A stretch of DNA of 64,000 nucleotides from Vibrio sp. JC009 (GTDB lineage Bacteria; Pseudomonadota; Gammaproteobacteria; Enterobacterales; Vibrionaceae): NCBI RefSeq assembly GCF_029016485.1, contig NZ_CP092106.1, positions 2,728,001 through 2,792,000 on the forward strand, written 5' to 3'. This document shows positions 10,898 through 19,300 of this stretch, piece after piece (the stretch's first letter is position 1; every line of letters starts with the position of its first letter). Below the pieces are notes generated by a model that saw only the letters and a list, made by a program, of their open reading frames with translations, was not told the origin of the DNA and made no database searches. The translations under genes were made by a program, and so were the position numbers.

Positions 10898-11996
10898 TTA
10901 CAGGCCTGATTTCAGGCTTGCTTCGATAAATTTGTCTAAGTCACCATCAAGTACCGCCTGAGTGTTGCGGTTTTCGATGCCGGTGCGTAAGTCTTTAATG
11001 CGAGAATCATCCAGTACGTAAGAACGGATCTGGCTACCCCAGCCGATATCCGACTTAGCGTCTTCGTTCGCCTGCTTTTCAGCATTCTGCTTTTGCAGCT
11101 CAAGCTCGAACAGTTTTGCTTTTAACTGCTTCATCGCCTGATCTTTGTTCTTATGCTGAGAACGGTCGTTCTGACACTGAACCACGGTATTGGTCGGCAA
11201 GTGCGTAATACGTACCGCAGATTCTGTGGTGTTTACGTGCTGACCACCCGCGCCCGATGCACGGTATACGTCGATACGAAGATCGGCCGGGTTAATATCA
11301 ATCGCGATGTTGTCATCAATCTCCGGATAGATAAATGCAGATGCAAATGAAGTATGACGACGACCGCCTGAATCAAACGGAGACTTACGAACCAGACGGT
11401 GAACACCGGTTTCAGTACGCAGCCAGCCGTAAGCGTATTCACCAACAATACGAACCGTTGCTGATTTCAGACCGGCAACATCACCTTCAGAAACTTCGAT
11501 AACTTCCGCTTTAAAGCCCTTAGCTTCAGCCCAGCGCAGGTACATGCGCAGCATCATTGAAGTCCAGTCCTGAGCTTCCGTACCACCTGAGCCGGACTGA
11601 AGGTCGATATAACAGTCGGAACCATCGTGATCGCCAGCGAACATACGGCGGAACTCTAGCTTCTCAAGCTTAGCTTCAAGTTCAGCAAGCTCAGGCTCGA
11701 TCTCATCGAAGGTTTCCTGATCTTCGGCTTCCACGGCAAGCTCAAGAAGGCCGTCAACATCGTCGACACCCTGATCAAGCTGATCGATAGTTTCAACAAC
11801 CGCTTCAAGTGCAGAACGCTCTTTACCCAGCGCCTGTGCGCGTTCAGGTTCGTTCCATACATCCGGCTGTTCTAGTTCGGCATTGACTTCTTCAAGACGC
11901 TCTTTTTTAGCGTCATAGTCAAAGATACCCCCTAAGGACATTCGTACGCTCAGTTACGTCCTCTAGGCGGTTTTTAATAGGATTGATTTCAAACAT
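10898..11996 (-). CDS. prfB: Peptide chain release factor 2, with programmed +1 frameshift
   Basis: ATG at 11994-11996 opens a 25-codon frame ([20 protein letters not shown] then LRGYL) ending at an in-frame TGA (11919-11921). The remaining 340 residues continue in the +1 frame from the Asp after CTT, giving 365 in total, the E. coli RF2 length. The long frame contains the SPF-type anticodon motif ([11 protein letters not shown]) and GGQ motif (GAGGQHVN). RF2 terminates at UGA and UAA, so the internal UGA makes its synthesis autoregulated. A start inside the +1 frame at 11941 would remove the N-terminus and is not used. Confidence 0.96.
11919..11933 (-). promoter_or_regulatory. prfB +1 frameshift signal
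   Basis: The minus strand has an internal Shine-Dalgarno-like AGGGGG, then TAT CTT TGA C. This is the classic RF2 autoregulatory signal: when RF2 is scarce, the ribosome pauses at UGA and slips from CUU to UUU. Confidence 0.95.
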
Positions 11997-12072
11997 TTCT
12001 GATCTGCATTAATGAGTAGAATTTAACCGGAGAATTCTACTGAAAAATGTGATGAAGATACAGGAAAATTTT

Positions 12073-12256
12073 GGGGTTATGGGGTTATGGGGTTATGGGG
12101 TTATGGGGTTATGGGGTTATGGGGTTATGGGGTTATGGGGTTATGGGGTTATGGGGTTATGGGGTTATGGGGTTATGGGGTTATGGGGTTATGGGGTTAT
12201 GGGGTTATGGGGTTATGGGGTTATGGGGTTATGGGGTTATGGGGTTATGGGGTTAT
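12073..12256 (+). repeat. Perfect octamer array, 23 copies of GGGGTTAT
   Basis: 23 uninterrupted copies of an 8-bp unit occupy 184 bp of the recJ-prfB gap (11997-12359). The plus strand has G4 runs every 8 bp with TTAT spacers and so strong G-quadruplex potential. Minus-strand transcripts through the gap would be C-rich. The unit differs by one base from GGGGCTAT, the arm of the repeat at 26917-27034. Apparent long reading frames here come only from the repeat. Confidence 0.97.
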
Positions 12257-12303
12257 GCAAGATTTGATTCGACTGCACATGATGTCAAGCTTTTTTAGCT
12301 TTT

Positions 12304-12357
12304 CCCCATAGCCTTATTTCCCTCAAGGACGAAGTCTGCCCCATAGCCCCATTACCC
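12304..12357. repeat. Right arm and core of a GGACGAAGTCC-family repeat
   Basis: CCCCATAGCC, then CTCAAGGACGAAGTCTGCCCC, then CATAGCCCC lies between the octamer array and the recJ stop. The arms are reverse complements of GGGGCTAT-type units, so array plus this segment form one element with an expanded left arm. The core matches the repeats at 20728, 23026 and 26917, with one change (GTCT for GTCC). Confidence 0.75.
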
Positions 12358-12359
12358 AT

Positions 12360-14096
12360 TTACGCGCTTAACGTTTCCACCATTAGCTGAAGACTCTGAT
12401 TCCCCCGAAACTCATTAACATCCAACCGATAAGCCATATTCACCGTCTTAACCGATGCATCAGGCCAGCGTCTTAGGTCAACATTGAAAGCGATGGCATC
12501 CAGGGTGAGGTTAGTTGGGTGGCCTTTAAATAGCGGCTCTACCATAAGTTTCAGGTGTTTTTCGCCGACCAGTTTTTGGTGCAGTATTTTAAATTCACCG
12601 TCAAATACCGGCTCGGGGAAGTTCTGGCCCCATGGACCTCCTGAACGCAGTTGCTCTGCGGTCAGCATAGAGAACTCTTCCGGTAGTAGTTCACCGTCGG
12701 TAAGGATCACACCTTTCAGGGCATCTTCTTCCAGTACGTTTCTCACGGCCTGATCAAAAGCCTCAGAGAAAGTTTTAAAGTGCTCTTCTTTAATAGTCAG
12801 GCCGGCAGCCATTGCGTGTCCGCCGAACTTAACAATGATGCCCGGATGCTTCTTGTCAATCAGGTCAAGCGTATCACGCATATGCAGGCCGGGAATGGAA
12901 CGGCAGGATCCTTTGATGTAACCTTCGCCACCGTCAGCAAAAGCGATAACCGGTCGGTGGAACTGGTCCTTAATTCTGGATGCCAAAATGCCGATAACGC
13001 CCTGATGCCAGTCTCGCTGGAAAAGTGCCAGCCCGAAAGGCAGTTCGCTGTCATCTGAATACTGAATACGCTCACAGAAAGCCATGGCTTCCTGTTTCAT
13101 TCCCTCTTCAATTTCCCGGCGGGTCTGATTTAGGCCATCCAGTTCACTGGCCATTCTTCTGGCTGCATGAATATTGCTGCACATCAGAAGCTCAACCCCG
13201 AACGACATATCATCCAGACGACCGGCCGCATTAATTCGGGGGCCAAGAGCAAAACCAAAATCGGCCGCTACCATTCTTCTGGATTCTCTTTTGGAAACTT
13301 CAATCAGAGCCTGAATGCCAGGCCGGGCTTTTCCTGCTCTGATTCGCTGCAAGCCCTGATGAACTAAAATCCGGTTGTTTCCATCCAGAGAAACTACATC
13401 CGCGACGGTTCCAAGCGCAACAAGGTCAAGCAGCTCACCTAAATTCGGCTCAGGTACGCCATTTAGCTCAAACCAGTTTTTCCCGCGCATATAAGCGCGC
13501 AGAGCCATCATCAGATAAAAGGCGACGCCGACTCCGGCAAGAGACTTGGACGGAAACTCGCAGGTTTCAAGGTTTGGGTTCACCATGGCATCGGCTTCCG
13601 GCAACTCATCCCCTGGTAAGTGGTGATCGGTAACAATAACCTGAAGTCCCTGCTGCTTAGCATAGCGGACACCTTCAATAGAAGAGACACCATTGTCCAC
13701 CGTCATAATCACTTCAGCCTGAAGCGCAATAGCCTGATCAACCACTTCCGGGCTCAGCCCGTATCCGTCTTCAAAACGGTTGGGCACCAGATAATCAATA
13801 TTACTACTGCCCAGCTTTCTCATCGCCAGAACAGAGAGCGCAGAGCTGGTCGCACCGTCCGCATCAAAGTCACCGACAACAATAATGCGCCTGCCGGTTT
13901 CAATGCACTGAAAAAGCAGTTCAACGGCTTTCTGAATGCCATTTAATGTCTGATAAGGAAGCAGGCCTCTGGCTGAATTATCCAGTTGCTGCGTGCTGGT
14001 AATACCCCGGCTGATGTAGATGCGTCTTAATAGCGGAGGAATCGAATCAGGAAGAGCGGATATGTCGGCTTCTGGCCGGCGTTTTATTTCTATCAT
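12360..14096 (-). CDS. recJ: Single-stranded-DNA-specific exonuclease RecJ
   Basis: 578 residues of the DHH phosphoesterase family. Motif I is VVGDFDADGATSSAL, the DHH motif is VTDHHLPG, and DHHA1 features include GGHAMAAGLTI. RecJ degrades single-stranded DNA 5' to 3' in RecF-type recombination and mismatch repair. The position between dsbC and prfB-lysS is conserved in gamma-proteobacteria. Confidence 0.96.
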   Translation of the reverse strand: MIEIKRRPEADISALPDSIPPLLRRIYISRGITSTQQLDNSARGLLPYQTLNGIQKAVELLFQCIETGRRIIVVGDFDADGATSSALSVLAMRKLGSSNIDYLVPNRFEDGYGLSPEVVDQAIALQAEVIMTVDNGVSSIEGVRYAKQQGLQVIVTDHHLPGDELPEADAMVNPNLETCEFPSKSLAGVGVAFYLMMALRAYMRGKNWFELNGVPEPNLGELLDLVALGTVADVVSLDGNNRILVHQGLQRIRAGKARPGIQALIEVSKRESRRMVAADFGFALGPRINAAGRLDDMSFGVELLMCSNIHAARRMASELDGLNQTRREIEEGMKQEAMAFCERIQYSDDSELPFGLALFQRDWHQGVIGILASRIKDQFHRPVIAFADGGEGYIKGSCRSIPGLHMRDTLDLIDKKHPGIIVKFGGHAMAAGLTIKEEHFKTFSEAFDQAVRNVLEEDALKGVILTDGELLPEEFSMLTAEQLRSGGPWGQNFPEPVFDGEFKILHQKLVGEKHLKLMVEPLFKGHPTNLTLDAIAFNVDLRRWPDASVKTVNMAYRLDVNEFRGNQSLQLMVETLSA

Positions 14097-14149
14097 GGGT
14101 GAACAAGATCCTGCGCAGATCGATTAACAGTGCCCGGTTATCATCATCC

Positions 14150-14259
14150 AGGAAATTGCCCAGGCAATTCTCCGGGATCTAATTCAAGCGCGTTGTAGAG
14201 TACTCAATTATCAGTTCGCTCACAACGCGCTTTAACAAGATTCCTGCCTTCGCAGGAAT
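14150..14259. repeat. Structured dsbC-recJ gap with REP-like hairpin
   Basis: Three inverted repeats lie together. AATTGCC/GGCAATT is around 14152-14167. A perfect 11-bp pair AAGCGCGTTGT (14186-14196) and ACAACGCGCTT (14222-14232) follows. The last is a compact ATTCCTGC-CTTC-GCAGGAAT hairpin (14240-14259) followed by GACA, a form seen in REP-type dispersed palindromes of gamma-proteobacteria. No T-run follows the hairpins in the sense direction, so simple termination is not supported. Confidence 0.6.
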
Positions 14260-14306
14260 GACAATAAGGGCTGCCCTTAAACCATCTGCTCTATGGCTTT
14301 TATTAT

Positions 14307-15101
14307 TTAATTAACTTGCAGCAGACGCTTATACAGCCCTGCTGGCGGCATATAACCGGCAACTACGTTTCCGTCAGGCAGGAAAACGGCTGGAGTGCCG
14401 GAAATACCCAGATCACGGCCAAGCATATACTGATCCGCAACTTTTTGCTGGCACTGAGCCAGGTTCTGAACCTCTTCATTAAAGTTACGTTCTATCTTCG
14501 CTGTGCCCATCGCCTTAGCTGGGTCTTCAGAACACCAGATTTTTGCCATCTCCTGGGCAACATCTCCGGTTGGGCCCTGACGAGGATAGGCCAGATAGCG
14601 AACAGTGATACCTAAATCATTGTAACCCTGCATCTGGCTATGCAGACGCACGCAGTAAGTACAAGTGGTATCGGTAAATACAGTAACCGCGAATTTTTCA
14701 TTTTCCGCTTGATACACAATCATATCATCAGCAAAAGACTCAATCTTAGCGGCATTTATCGGCGCCTGTTTTGCTGCCAGAATATCTACCGGATTCCCCT
14801 CTTCATCAAATGAATATAAAGTCCCGGCAATAAAGTTCTGCCCTGTCTTATCCGAATAAACCACACCACTGGAAGTGGATACTTCAACCACTCCGTCAAA
14901 CGCTGTAGCTTCAATGCTATTTACTGTGATGCCAATGGCTGCAAAGCGTGTTTTTATCGCGGCTTCATCAAATGAAGCCATCGCTGATTCTGTCGTTTTC
15001 ACTTCTTCAGCCTGAGGCTGAACTACTTTCTCTTCCGCCTCAATACAGGCAGAAAGAAAAACCGGAGATAGCGCAAATAAAGTCTTGCGTAGCACGCTCA
15101 T
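14307..15101 (-). CDS. dsbC: Disulfide isomerase DsbC, with a possible lipobox
   Basis: 264 residues: N-terminal dimerisation domain, linker, then a thioredoxin fold with active site CTYC (TDTTCTYCVRL), a second Cys pair (IWC...LAQC) and the cis-Pro region GTPAVFLPDG. It corrects wrong disulfides in the periplasm. The signal peptide ends FLSACIEAEEK: L-S-A-C satisfies a lipobox, so this DsbC may be lipid-anchored, unlike soluble E. coli DsbC. It lies between xerD and recJ, the conserved order. Confidence 0.93.
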   Translation of the reverse strand: MSVLRKTLFALSPVFLSACIEAEEKVVQPQAEEVKTTESAMASFDEAAIKTRFAAIGITVNSIEATAFDGVVEVSTSSGVVYSDKTGQNFIAGTLYSFDEEGNPVDILAAKQAPINAAKIESFADDMIVYQAENEKFAVTVFTDTTCTYCVRLHSQMQGYNDLGITVRYLAYPRQGPTGDVAQEMAKIWCSEDPAKAMGTAKIERNFNEEVQNLAQCQQKVADQYMLGRDLGISGTPAVFLPDGNVVAGYMPPAGLYKRLLQVN

Positions 15102-15156
15102 AAAAATTCACCTTTAAAAATTACCGGACCAACGAAAAGCCGCACCAAATTCTCGC

Positions 15157-16092
15157 CTATGCTCTTGGATGGTGCTCTTTATGAATATTTTTCAGTCTCT
15201 CCGTTGCCACGTGAGTATAAATTTGGGTAGTCGATAAGTCACTATGCCCCAGTAACATCTGCACAACTCTGAGATCTGCACCATGATTCAACAAGTGCGT
15301 CGCAAAAGCATGGCGCAAAACATGGGGAGAAAGAGAGTCCGCATCTATTCCGGCTATCACCGCATAGTGCTTAATTCTGTGCCAGAAAGTCTGCCTGGTC
15401 ATCTGTCTGGCGCGACTGCTGGGAAAAACCACATCTGAGGCTTTCTCACCTAAAAGAACAGACCGGCCCTGCTGCAAAAAAGTTTCAATCCAGTCAATGG
15501 CGTTTTCCCCCATGGGAACCAGACGCTCTTTGTTCCCTTTACCTGTCACCCTGACCACACCTTCTCGAAGGCTCATATTTTCCGTAGTCAGACTAACCAG
15601 CTCAGTCACACGCAGACCCGTCGCATAAAGCAGCTCCAGCATCGCCTTATCCCTGAGTTCAACCGGATCATTCGGGTCAGGCGCATCCAGCAGGGCTTCT
15701 ACCTGATTCTCGCTCAGATCCTTTGGCAGCCTTTTTGGCAACTTAGGAGCGATAAGCAGAGCACTGGGATCATCCTCTCTCAGCTTTTCCCGGTACAGAT
15801 AACGGAATATGCGTCGTATAGCCGAGAGCGTCCGGGCACGGGAGGTTTGCTTGTAACCTTTATCAAGCTGCCACGCCTGAAATTCCTGCAGCTTTTCGGT
15901 GCTAACGGAAAGCAGCGTTAGCTTTTCCTTATCCAGCCATTGATGCACTTTCTTAAGATCATTTCGGTACGATGCCAGAGTATTCTCGGATAAACCGTTT
16001 TCCAAAAGCATCGAATCCAGAAACTGTTCGACAATAGCCTGATCGTTCAATATTTTTTCCTGAAAAGCCTCTACCAATAACTTACTCAGCAT
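15157..16092 (-). CDS. xerD: Tyrosine recombinase XerD
   Basis: About 311 residues. The N-terminal SAM-like domain includes NGLSENTLASYRNDL; the catalytic domain has Arg in ATGLRVTELVSL, the HxLRH box SPHVLRHAFATHLLNHGADLR, and Tyr in STTQIYTHVATERL. With XerC it resolves chromosome dimers at dif. The N-terminus is about 20 residues longer than the aligned core, so the start is somewhat uncertain. It is divergent from fldB, as in E. coli. Confidence 0.95.
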   Translation of the reverse strand: MLSKLLVEAFQEKILNDQAIVEQFLDSMLLENGLSENTLASYRNDLKKVHQWLDKEKLTLLSVSTEKLQEFQAWQLDKGYKQTSRARTLSAIRRIFRYLYREKLREDDPSALLIAPKLPKRLPKDLSENQVEALLDAPDPNDPVELRDKAMLELLYATGLRVTELVSLTTENMSLREGVVRVTGKGNKERLVPMGENAIDWIETFLQQGRSVLLGEKASDVVFPSSRARQMTRQTFWHRIKHYAVIAGIDADSLSPHVLRHAFATHLLNHGADLRVVQMLLGHSDLSTTQIYTHVATERLKNIHKEHHPRA

Positions 16093-16190
16093 ATGTCAGC
16101 CTTTACTAAATTACTATCGATATCTGTTTTGATGGGGTGAGTATATTTAGTAGAATCAGAAATTATCCCGCTATAAATGTGCTGAATTAT

Positions 16191-16709
16191 ATGAAAATCG
16201 GACTCTTCTACGGCTCAACGACCTGTTACACAGAAATGGCTGCTGAAAAAATACGTGCCATAATTGGTGAGGAGATCGTGGATATCTACAATGTTAAAGA
16301 GACGCCATTAGAAGTAATGGAGCAGTATGAGTTTCTTATTTTAGGCATCTCGACCTGGGACTTTGGTGAACTTCAGGAAGATTGGGGCGCAATATGGGAG
16401 CACATAGGTGGCGTGTCCATAAAAAACAGGTACGTCGCATTGTTCGGGCTAGGCGATCAAGAAGGCTATGGGGAATGGTTCCTCGATGCCATGGGGATGT
16501 TGCACGATGCACTGAAACCAATTGGCGTTAATTTTCTGGGATACTGGCCAAATCAAGGCTATAAGTTTGAAGCATCAAAAGCACTGACGCCTGACGGCAC
16601 TCATTTTGTCGGACTGGCACTGGATGAAGATTCGCAGTATGAGCTTAGTGATGAGCGAATTGCGGGGTGGTGTGAGCAGATACTTTTGGAGTATCAGGAG
16701 AAACTTTAA
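16191..16709 (+). CDS. fldB: Flavodoxin FldB
   Basis: From ATG at 16191 the protein is 172 residues, [21 protein letters not shown]. The FMN phosphate loop is GSTTCYTE, and [14 protein letters not shown] and [14 protein letters not shown] match long-chain flavodoxins. An upstream in-frame ATG adds 18 residues without family similarity. Flavodoxins carry low-potential electrons. Its TAA lies directly against the following heptamer array. Confidence 0.92.
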   Translation: MKIGLFYGSTTCYTEMAAEKIRAIIGEEIVDIYNVKETPLEVMEQYEFLILGISTWDFGELQEDWGAIWEHIGGVSIKNRYVALFGLGDQEGYGEWFLDAMGMLHDALKPIGVNFLGYWPNQGYKFEASKALTPDGTHFVGLALDEDSQYELSDERIAGWCEQILLEYQEKL

Positions 16710-16872
16710 GCTATCAGCTATCAGCTATCAGCTATCAGCTATCAGCTATCAGCTATCAGCTATCAGAAAAGCTTGCCACTCAGAATAATGTTGCAAGCTT
16801 TTATTAGGTCAAAATTTTTGTCAGAGGTAAGAGCATCATCAATCTCCCTCTGAAAGCTGACAGCTGAAAGCT
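16709..16872. repeat. Heptamer-arm element B1 between fldB and brnQ
   Basis: The left arm is about 8.3 copies of AGCTATC (16709-16766), sharing a base with the fldB stop. The right arm (16849-16872, CTCTGAAAGCTGACAGCTG and on) is an imperfect reverse complement of it. The interior holds a terminator hairpin. The same organisation recurs at 33493-33711 with a different interior. Confidence 0.8.
16767..16802 (+). terminator. Terminator after fldB
   Basis: AAAAGCTTG (16767-16775) pairs perfectly with CAAGCTTTT (16794-16802), followed by a short AT-rich tail. It lies inside element B1, between convergent fldB and brnQ. The 18-base loop lowers certainty. Confidence 0.6.
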
Positions 16873-16875
16873 CTA

Positions 16876-18183
16876 TTAAACAGACTCCGCTAACTTCCCT
16901 TCCGCCTTCGGCATCAGGAACATAACCACGATAGTCGCAGCCGTTGGCAGTACCCAACCCATTCCGTAGCTGAACAGTGGCAGGAATTCGAATGCTGATA
17001 CGTCCATACCTGCAACTTTTGCAGCGTCGATAAGAGCGAACAGCAGTGATACTGCGATGACTACGCGGTATGCCAGTTGGCGGTTTGGCAGACGACCCCG
17101 GATAAAGGTCAGAGCAACCAGAGCAATGGCTACCGGGTACAGAGCGAACAGTACAGGTACAGAAAGCGCAATCAGTTGAGACAGACCAACGTTCGCGATC
17201 ACTGCGCACGCAACACCGACGATAATCACGTACGCTTTATACGGCACAGGAGTCAGTGAGCTGAAGTAATCCGAACACGCAGAGATCAGACCGATTGATG
17301 TTGTCAGACACGCCAGCATTACAATAGTAGACAGCACAAGCTGGCCAGATGAACCAAACAGTTCCTGCACATACAGACTCAGAACCACACCACCGTTATC
17401 AGCGCCCGCTGCAATGGTGCTGCTTGTCGCGCCAAGGAAGAAGAGTGATATATAAACAAAAGCCAGACCAGATGCCGCGATAACACCGGCCAGAGTCAGG
17501 TACTTGGTGGTTGCTTTCGCTTCAGTAATGCCCTTCTTACGCAATACGTCAACAATCAACATACCAAACATCAGTGAAGCAAAGGTATCCATAGTGTTAT
17601 AGCCTTCAAGGAAACCTTTTGTCAGTGGCTGAGCAATATAGTCACCCTGAGCGGCCATAATTTCGCCCTGAGGAGAAACAAATACTGCAAATGCCAGCAC
17701 AATCAGAGCAACAAACAATGCCGGGGTCAGCACCTTACCGATAATGTCGATAAGTTTGCTTTGGGACCAGGCAAAGAACATAGCAACTGCAAAGAACACC
17801 ACAGAGAAGGCCGTCAGTTCAGCCTGTCCAGCTTCAGCCAGAAACGGCTTAAATGCCATCTCATAAGCCACCAGACCTGTACGTGGTGCAGCAAATGCGG
17901 GGCCGATGATGATAAACATCAGCACCGCCATCAAAGTAGCTGCTCGCTTAGGCAGGTCTTTGGTAAGATGATCCCAGGTTCCGCCTGCAATAGCGATCGC
18001 TATAATAGTGATTAGCGGCAAGCCTACTGCTGTCACAAGAAAGCCGAACATTGCAGGCATCAGGTTATCACCAGCCAGTTGCCCTGCAAGAGGAGGAAAG
18101 ATAATGTTTCCTGCGCCAAGGAAAAAAGCAAAAAGCATAAAGCCAACGGCTATTACATCTGTAAATTTTAAATTCTGTTTCAC
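16876..18183 (-). CDS. brnQ: Branched-chain amino acid carrier BrnQ
   Basis: 435 residues with about 12 hydrophobic segments and the LIVCS signature near the N-terminus: FFLGAGNIIFPPLAGQLAG. This family imports Leu, Ile and Val by sodium symport. It is monocistronic, convergent with fldB and divergent from trmN6. The 289-bp upstream gap should hold its promoter, but I cannot single out a regulatory site there. Confidence 0.94.
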   Translation of the reverse strand: MKQNLKFTDVIAVGFMLFAFFLGAGNIIFPPLAGQLAGDNLMPAMFGFLVTAVGLPLITIIAIAIAGGTWDHLTKDLPKRAATLMAVLMFIIIGPAFAAPRTGLVAYEMAFKPFLAEAGQAELTAFSVVFFAVAMFFAWSQSKLIDIIGKVLTPALFVALIVLAFAVFVSPQGEIMAAQGDYIAQPLTKGFLEGYNTMDTFASLMFGMLIVDVLRKKGITEAKATTKYLTLAGVIAASGLAFVYISLFFLGATSSTIAAGADNGGVVLSLYVQELFGSSGQLVLSTIVMLACLTTSIGLISACSDYFSSLTPVPYKAYVIIVGVACAVIANVGLSQLIALSVPVLFALYPVAIALVALTFIRGRLPNRQLAYRVVIAVSLLFALIDAAKVAGMDVSAFEFLPLFSYGMGWVLPTAATIVVMFLMPKAEGKLAESV

Positions 18184-18472
18184 AGGCAGGACCTATAACA
18201 ATATTATGAGTTGAGGGCTTTATCTGGAATTAAACACCAGAGCAGGCGCAGAATAATGAATAAAAACAGGTAAATTATCAATAGACCGAGAAAAAACGAA
18301 ACTTACAACCAGTTTATTGACAAGCAACAGATCACAATAACCAGTTAACCAAGATTAAATGGAATAATATTTCATTCGCAAAGAGATACACAGGCGATCA
18401 ATTGGAGCATATATAGCCACACTGAATGCTGTATACAGAAATAAACACCATATTAAATAGAAAACACCACAT

Positions 18473-19195
18473 ATGATAAAAACAGAGCCAGCAAAAACAA
18501 AAGACTTTAAATTCAAACAATTCCATATTTGCGGTGGATTATCTGGTATGCCTGTGAGTACGGATGGCGTTTTACTGGGTGCGTGGGCTTCATTTTCAGA
18601 TCCGGAAAAAATACTTGATATAGGCACAGGTACCGGGCTTCTTGCGCTTATGTGCGCGCAACGCTTTGCCAAAGCAGAGATTACCGCACTGGATATTGAC
18701 GACAATGCGATCGCCGCCGCCTCAACTAACTTCAATAACTCTCACTGGACAGACAGGCTACAACTGATCTTGCAGGATGTGCTGGAATTTGAACCTTCAT
18801 ATAAGTTTGATGCCATTATCTGTAATCCTCCCTATTTCAATACCGGAGAGCAGTCTTCTGTATCGCAAAGGGCGAAAGCCAGACATACAGATACGCTGAA
18901 TCACAAAAGCCTGTTAGCCCGCTGCCATCGGTTACTGACAAAGGAAGGCCGCGCTTGTTTTATCCTTCCTCTCTTTGAGGGTGAGACCTTCTTATCTATG
19001 GCTTCAGAGGCAAACTGGAATGTGGCAAAAGTATGCAGAGTCCGCCCTAACGAAAACAAACCGACAAGCCGTCTGCTTATCGAACTTTCTAAGCAAACTA
19101 TCGCAACCGAAGAAACTGAGCTGAGCATTCGTAGCCAGGATGGCTACAGCGAGAAGTTTACCGCGCTGACTAAAGCGTTTTATCTGAAAATGTAA
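18473..19195 (+). CDS. trmN6: tRNA1(Val) (adenine(37)-N6)-methyltransferase
   Basis: 240 residues with SAM motif I ILDIGTGTGLLALMCAQR and the N6-adenine motif ICNPPYF. The N-terminal FKFKQFHICGGLSGMPVSTDGVLLG is typical of YfiC/TrmN6. It methylates A37 of tRNA-Val. The neighbouring srmB helicase gene has the same relation in E. coli. Confidence 0.93.
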   Translation: MIKTEPAKTKDFKFKQFHICGGLSGMPVSTDGVLLGAWASFSDPEKILDIGTGTGLLALMCAQRFAKAEITALDIDDNAIAAASTNFNNSHWTDRLQLILQDVLEFEPSYKFDAIICNPPYFNTGEQSSVSQRAKARHTDTLNHKSLLARCHRLLTKEGRACFILPLFEGETFLSMASEANWNVAKVCRVRPNENKPTSRLLIELSKQTIATEETELSIRSQDGYSEKFTALTKAFYLKM

Positions 19196-19300
19196 GCCGC
19201 AAATTCACTTCTCTAAAAGTGGGGAATTCAATAAGCATCTCGGTTATAATGCGCGGTCAATCTAACCTTATTAATTTATTCTGCTTGCGGAGAACTTATT

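Noticed and set aside
10898..11996. prfB as a frameshifted pseudogene
   Set aside because: The shift lies at the conserved AGGGGG...CTTTGAC signal and restores the standard 365-residue RF2.
12049..12311. Open frames encoding repeated GLWGYGVM
   Set aside because: They are only translations of the octamer array in three frames; no ribosome binding site or homologue supports them.
14097..14170. Short open stretch on the minus strand upstream of recJ
   Set aside because: It has no start signal or recognisable homologue and overlaps the structured repeats.
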